Source: Xenopus tropicalis
Taxonomy: Eukaryota; Chordata; Amphibia; Anura; Pipidae
DNA length: 64,000 nt
Reading direction: 5' to 3'
Assembly (NCBI RefSeq): GCF_000004195.4
Contig: NC_030678.2
Span: 137,951,047 to 138,015,046, forward strand
Shown here: piece after piece, positions 59,041 to 64,000 of the stretch
Position numbering within the stretch: position 1 is the stretch's first letter
Layout: each line of letters opens with the position of its first letter
The notes under the pieces: generated by a model
Told to the model about the DNA's origin: nothing
What the model saw: only the letters and a program-made list of their open reading frames with translations
Database searches by the model: none
Translations under genes and position numbers: made by a program

Positions 59041-59777
59041 TGGCTAAAGGGTGTGGCAAAGGATCTCAAAAGTTTGAGATAAGGGCAGTATATTTTTTGG
59101 GCCCTCAATCCTCAATTTCACCTAACCTTAGGACAGCCCTGCTTTTCTGTGTACATAGCACATGGTGGGTGGTGGTTGCAGCAGCAGCAAGCATGCTTAA
59201 GTGTTTGGTGAATGCCTTGGGTTCCCTGGTGAGCCCAAGTTACCCCAGTCTGACATTGGTGGTCTGCTTCCCATCATGACAGCAGGATGAGCCTTACTAA
59301 GATGATTGTGGTTACTAATTAAATTGCAAAAATTAGCTTACTGAGGAACAAAAAAAAATTAAATACTGAGTAAGAGGTGTTTTGTGGATCATAAAAAAAT
59401 TGTTCTTTATTTCCAAGGATAGTGGTAGTGTGCATGTGGTAATTGCGGGGGCAGGGAAAGTGCGTAGATCTTCAGCTAAAGTTGCATTAGTATGCCTTTG
59501 ACCACTGCATGGTGTCTACAGTATGATAGTTCCACTGGCCCCTTCTGCCAGACTAATTTTGCTGTCTGGCAAAAATGATCATACAGGCCGGCAGTGGGGT
59601 AAGGAGGTGGGGACTGCATGCGCTGGGGAACTTGAAAAATGTTTTGCAATTATGCTACTGGACCGCTATTTTGTGTTTTTACAAGCACATTTAATACTTC
59701 TTTGCTTTTAGTCTTTATTTTTCCAATGTCTTAGAAAGTCACCGACAAAACTGGAAATTACGGTCAGGGCCACCGTT
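59041..59777. other. Non-genic stretch
   Basis: No gene or firm repeat recognised. Confidence 0.45.
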
Positions 59778-59793
59778 GGGGGGGGGGGGGGGG
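59778..59793 (+). repeat. G16 homopolymer
   Basis: Sixteen consecutive G, followed by AAGGGGG, inside text (CAGGGCCACCGTT) that looks like the end of a frog repeat with a G tract. Length is prone to sequencing error and slippage. Confidence 0.9.
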
Positions 59794-59944
59794 AAGGGGG
59801 TACTGCTGTACTACTGTACCTTCTTTGGAATGAAAGCTTGGGGAACTTGCCTAGAAACTTACAAAACTTGCTTGACATGCAAAAGACAATGCAGAGAAGC
59901 GTTAAGGGGCAGCAAGGGGCAAATTCCACTGGCCACCAATGGAT

Positions 59945-60385
59945 TAAAACTCTAGGTAAATTCCACTGCCACCAATGAACCCACTGACTTATTAGCACAT
60001 TAATTAACTATTTTATTAACTATTTATATTAACTGCTTATTATAAAGTAACATCAGTTGTTTATATTGGGAGCTATTTACTAAATTATATAAGTATCGGC
60101 AGTGGAAATGACTAGTTATTGGGCCCCACAGCAACATCATTGGGACCCTACACTTATGCAATTTATGTAAGTTATGCAAAAACGTGCCTTACTTTCAAAG
60201 AAACTTCGTATAAACTCCACTGACCCCCAATTAAAATACTGACTTAGTAGCTCACTAATTAATTTTACTATTTTTATTTACTACTAGTACTAGCTATTGG
60301 ACCCCACATTGGGCCCCTAATCTTACGCAGTTTACGCAATTTATGCAAAAAGGTATGTAACTTCCGTATCAAGCAATACTAGCCA
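59945..60385. repeat. Two diverged tandem copies of a ~240-bp unit
   Basis: The order CCACTG...ACTGACTTA, TTAATTAACTATTTT, GCTATTGGGCCCCAC-like, CTTATGCAATTTATG, CAAAAACG is repeated once about 200-240 bp further on in diverged form (CCACTGACCCCC, TAATTAATTTTACTA, GCTATTGGACCCCAC, TTACGCAATTTATGC). Non-coding. Confidence 0.6.
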
Positions 60386-60711
60386 AAGCAGGGGCAGGAT
60401 AGAGTGTAAGAACTTTTAATATAGTGACCTATTTTTTTCTTGCTTTCCCTTCTTAGCTGTTTGTTGCTAAAACTGGTGATTATCTACTATATCTCTCTCT
60501 TTGCTCCATGGTATAATCCTTGTTTTTCACCTGCCATGAGCTTTGCCTTGGTGTAGATGTTAAGCATTTGCTCTTTGGGGCAATGATCAAGGATGTCTGT
60601 TCTCTCTCTAATCTTTAGTCAGGTTTGACTACAGGCTTCTTCCAAGGATTCCTCATCTTATTCCTTGTGGGTCTTCTGGTTCCACTCAGTAATCTAGGTC
60701 ATGGCAGCATC
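60386..60711. other. Non-genic stretch
   Basis: No gene or firm repeat recognised. Confidence 0.45.
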
Positions 60712-60714
60712 TAA

Positions 60715-61328
60715 AGATGGCCATACATGGGCCGATTGTAGCTGCCGATATTGGTCCCTTGGACCGATTTGGCAGCTTATCGGGCCGTGTAGGGGCAGGC
60801 ATGCCCAGCCGATATCTGGCCTGAAATTGGGCAGATATCAATCAGGCAGGTTAAAAGATTTAGTTGGATCAGTGACCTCATCGGCTCGTTGATGCAGTCA
60901 CCGAACCGACTGCGCCCATTGCCGCCGTCATAATTCAATCGTTTGGCCCCAGGGCCAAACGATCGAATTAGCCTACATTTACCCGATATCGCCCACCCGT
61001 AGGTGGGGATATCGGAAGAAGATCTGCTTGCTTGGCGACCTTGCTTGGCTTCAGTTCCCTATCAGGTCAGCCTAGCTGCTGATTGGTTCCTATCCTACAG
61101 TGCAGTGTACGGAGGGCCGCCGGCCCCCCAGCTCATCCAGAGAATTCAGCCAGCAGGAAGTGGAACAGATGGGCGGGGCTAGTGGGGTTTTGGTGGAATT
61201 TCTCAATAAATCAGTTAAAAAAAACACAACTTTTTTAAGCACAATCCTTCTATATCTAGAGGAGTATAATTCACTGGTACATTCATCATTTATATAGGAT
61301 ATGTCTCCTTTAACGTGTATGGCCACCT
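60715..61328. mobile_element. AGGTGGCCATACACG MITE with nested Kolobok-like fragment
   Basis: The left end AGATGGCCATACATGG and right end CGTGTATGGCCACCT are flanked by TAA (60712-60714 and 61329-61331). Inside are stems such as AATTCAATCGTTTGGCCCC with its complement. Positions 61049-61312 are one half of the AGGAGACATAT MITE (TTCAGTTCCCTATCAGGTCA to ATGTCTCCT plus TTAA). Both the guest's left half and much of the host's right arm are missing, which implies a deletion after insertion. Confidence 0.88.
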
Positions 61329-61331
61329 TAA

Positions 61332-62694
61332 GTTGAAGGATGGCATGAATACAGTTTCTTAGAAGGAGGCATCTCTATTAAAATAGTTCATCTTTTTTAT
61401 AAATAAATTAAAAGCATCAGGTCAGTATGGAAAAATGTAAGGACCTATCCACTTGACACATATCATGGCAACAGCCAGTTTTGTCAAATTTATGTTATTC
61501 AGAGGTCATAGTTTACAATTTAGTTTCTGAAGATAAAAGTTTATATTTCAAACTGCTGCCTTCCAACTACAACTGCCACTACTATTCCTCCCACATCCTT
61601 TGCCTATGCTTTTACAAAATATTACAACTTAGAACTACAGAATGTTAAGAGATTTTATATATTAAGTTTCTCATTGAGACTAAAAGCAATCACATAAATG
61701 GGTACTGAGTTATCTTACCGGTTCATTATAAAGAATCACATCTCGTTGCCTTATTTGGATTCTTTCTGCAGTCTTGAATATACCCTAGGGGTCACTTGCT
61801 ATTTTAAGATTAACATGACTGAACAGGAACATTTTGTAGAGAAGTTGCTTAATATTCTTCAGATTTCCTAAGCACCGACAGCACTGCTATGACAAAGAAA
61901 AAAAGGTTTTTTTTGTACTCAGTTATATACACAAAATATGAATACACCATTTTGCATTTATATTAGTAATAAGAAATACAGGTACCAGGGGTTTAACAGA
62001 ACCAAAATCATTATTTTATTATGTTCAGTCCTCCATACAAATAACTGTGTTACTAAAGCATATATTCTAGGAGGGGGTAGCTTCATAAAAGGTGGGGATC
62101 CTGGCAAGTAGAAAGTGGAAGCAAGCAGAGCCATGATGCCTGCCATTCATCTTAACTTCATTCATCTTCATTCGTCTTAACAAACTACAGAGTTTATGCC
62201 TCATTTTAGAGTCTACCATTACAGGATGAGTTGGGAATATTTAGGCAAGATGCAGTTCTGAAGTGGACACGTCAAAAGCCAAAACACTAACCTCCTGAAA
62301 TATTTTTGGTTAGGATAGCTACATGCTTGTGTTTGCATAACAGTGTAATATCTACATATGCTAGATCCACCCAACAATAGCATTCTTTGTTTTTTTTTTT
62401 ATAAATAAGCCTTCACTTACGGTACAAACACATTCTATTTAGTTGGCTAATCAATTCCAACTAGATCCCTCATGCCAATGAGGTTGATGGGCCTGTTCAT
62501 ACAATATAACTGGATTATATCCAGCTATGATGGTTCAAACAAGTTGCAGTATTGGTCAGCCACTAGGAGACTGGCCCTCAGACTGACCAAAACATTTGAA
62601 CACCCATTCTGAGGTAGTTATTTTTGTATTCCTGACTTGGTGGCAAGTTTTGGTTAAATAAAAGATTTACTACCAAATAAAGCTTCCTGTAAGC
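61332..62694. other. Non-genic stretch with hAT debris
   Basis: No gene recognised. Positions 62560-62690 carry a fragment of the 17618 hAT family (GGCAAGTTTTGGTTAAATAA, AAAGCTTCCTGTAAGC), directly abutting the next element. Confidence 0.45.
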
Positions 62695-63780
62695 CAGTGC
62701 TGTCCAACTTCTATGGTGACGAGGGCCGGAATTTTTCCATCCTACGTGGTGGAGGGCCGATAATGGAAGCCAGTTTTGACCACTCCCCTTTTTAAACCAC
62801 ACCCACTTGAAACCACACCCGTGTTATCACATGACCATACCCATATTAATGGTGGTAATACAGCAAAAACCTGCCATACTCTGCCTTCCCTACCCTGCCT
62901 GTGTGTGCCATACTCTGCCTGCCCTATGCTGCCCGTGTGTGCCATACTCTGCCTGCCCTACCCTGCCTGTGTGTGCCATACTCTACCTGCCCTATGCTGC
63001 CTTTTTGTGCCATACTCAGCTTGCCCTACCCTGCCTGTGTGTGCCATACTCTGCCTGCACTATGCTGCCTTTGTGTGCCATACTCAGCTTGCCCTACCCT
63101 GCCTGTGTGTGCCATACTCTGCCTGCCCTAACCTGCCTGTGTGTGCCATACTCTGCCTGCCCTAACTTGCCTGTGTGTACCATACTCTGCCTGCCCTATG
63201 CTGGCTGTGTGTGCCATACTCTGACTGCCCTATGCTGGCTGTGTGTGCCATACTCTGCCTGCTCTAACCTGCCTGTGTGTGCCATACTCTGCCTGCCCTA
63301 AACTGCCTGTGTGTGCCATACTCTGCCTGCCCTAACCTGCCTGTGTGTGCCATACTCTGCCTGCCCTATGCTGGCTGTGTGTGCCATACTCTGCCTGCCC
63401 TATGCTGGCTGTGTTCTGGCACTGCTCCTATAACTATATATTTAATATATAACTATATATTAAAAACTTTTTAATTGCAGTACCACCTCAGTATATGTTC
63501 TTTTTATAGTGTGCAGGGTTTATTTGTGGGTTTCTACTGCTCCTACAGTCTGAGGTGTGAACAGGTGAACAATGTGGGTGATTACAGTGTGAGCCTGAGT
63601 TGTGAACATTGCAGAGGGTGAACAATTTAGGGATTAAAAGGTGTGAACAACACAGGGGATTACATTTTTAAACAATACAGGGGGTTTACAGCCTGAATCT
63701 GAGGTGAAAACCATGCAGGGGACCAGTTAATCACAGTACTGATACCATTTAAAGTATACACAAAGGTAAGCCCTTTAGGC
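62695..63780 (+). mobile_element. hAT-type element, CAGTGCTGTCCAAC family, with expanded minisatellite
   Basis: It starts CAGTGCTGTCCAACTTC, then GAGGGCCGGAATTTTTCC and GGGCCGATAATGGAAGCCAG, matching the minus-strand copy ending at 21636. After the tandem array (next entry) come AT-rich text and a degenerate series of GGTGTGAACAA...GGGGGATTACA-like phrases (63555-63725). The right terminus is uncertain. Confidence 0.7.
62868..63415. repeat. 34-bp minisatellite, 16 units
   Basis: Sixteen head-to-tail units with core GTGTGTGCCATACTCTGCCT and a variable second half (GCCCTACCCTGCCT or GCCCTATGCTGGCT types). Because 34 is not a multiple of three and the plus-strand unit has no stop codon in any frame, all three plus-strand frames stay open, giving Cys/Pro/Leu-rich pseudo-proteins of up to 164 codons. 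These are not genes. Confidence 0.97.
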
Positions 63781-63842
63781 TGCAAGTCTCAGTTCCCCCA
63801 AGAGACCTGTTTAGCTTATTAGATTAACTTCAGCGGATATCG

Positions 63843-63955
63843 GCTACATGTGCCTGCACCCGAGCGTATTTCATTCATTCAGGTGCAGGCACAGGTAGGA
63901 GCGTATGGCGCTATTTGCCAAAAATATACACCAAACGCCACATCTGGTATTAGCC
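63843..63955. mobile_element. Half-copy of the GGCTAATGGCAGACG palindromic MITE
   Basis: GGCTACATGTGCCTGCACCC, a stem with GGGTGCAGGCACA-like text, and the right end GTATTAGCC followed by TTA match the right half of 57123-57449. The left half is absent. Confidence 0.75.
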
Positions 63956-64000
63956 TTAGTTGCAATTGTATCTCAGTGCAGGTGTGGCTTTTTAACTTTC

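Noticed and set aside
1..64000. tRNA, rRNA, snRNA or known microRNA genes
   Set aside because: No internal tRNA promoter box (GGTTCGANTCC-like) in a cloverleaf context, and no rRNA or snRNA text recognised on either strand by eye; a covariance-model scan would be decisive.

Overview
This window is vertebrate nuclear DNA, almost certainly from a clawed frog (Xenopus; I cannot separate X. tropicalis from X. laevis by eye). It is AT-rich and CpG-poor. It has no convincing long open reading frame and no rRNA, tRNA or bacterial-type gene. It is packed with short non-autonomous DNA transposons of frog type: TTAA-flanked Kolobok-like MITEs, palindromic MITEs with 3-bp TAA/TTA target duplications (PIF/Harbinger-like), hAT elements with 8-bp duplications, a Tigger-like element with TA duplications, a Tc1 transposase relic, L2/CR1-type LINE tails and a probable solo LTR. 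Every open reading frame over 130 codons lies in a repeat or has no recognisable protein features.

Layout. 1-5 kb holds one MITE and an ~80-bp minisatellite (about 14 units, with a 322-bp higher-order period), then ~3 kb without recognised repeats. 5-17 kb holds hAT and Harbinger-like MITEs, a Tc1 relic and a perfectly palindromic MITE. 17.6-18.0 kb is a hAT element carrying a 71-bp-arm hairpin. 18.0-20.4 kb is a repeat-free stretch rich in homeodomain-type motifs. 20-39 kb is dense in transposons, many nested, including a 339-bp palindrome with 135-bp perfect arms. 39-41.4 kb is another mostly repeat-poor stretch. 41.6-42.4 kb is the only CpG-island-like segment. It carries candidate first exons on the minus strand (splice donor at 41763) and possibly on the plus strand, so it may be a bidirectional promoter. 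43-64 kb returns to nested transposons and four minisatellites.

Functional reading. The likeliest picture is a promoter at ~42 kb with long introns or intergenic DNA on either side. I could not identify the gene: the candidate minus-strand exon has no ATG. The best material for follow-up is structural: multi-hairpin palindromic MITEs, datable nested insertions, and two transposon families in which one copy carries an expanded internal minisatellite and the other does not. I found no convincing new multi-gene biological system.
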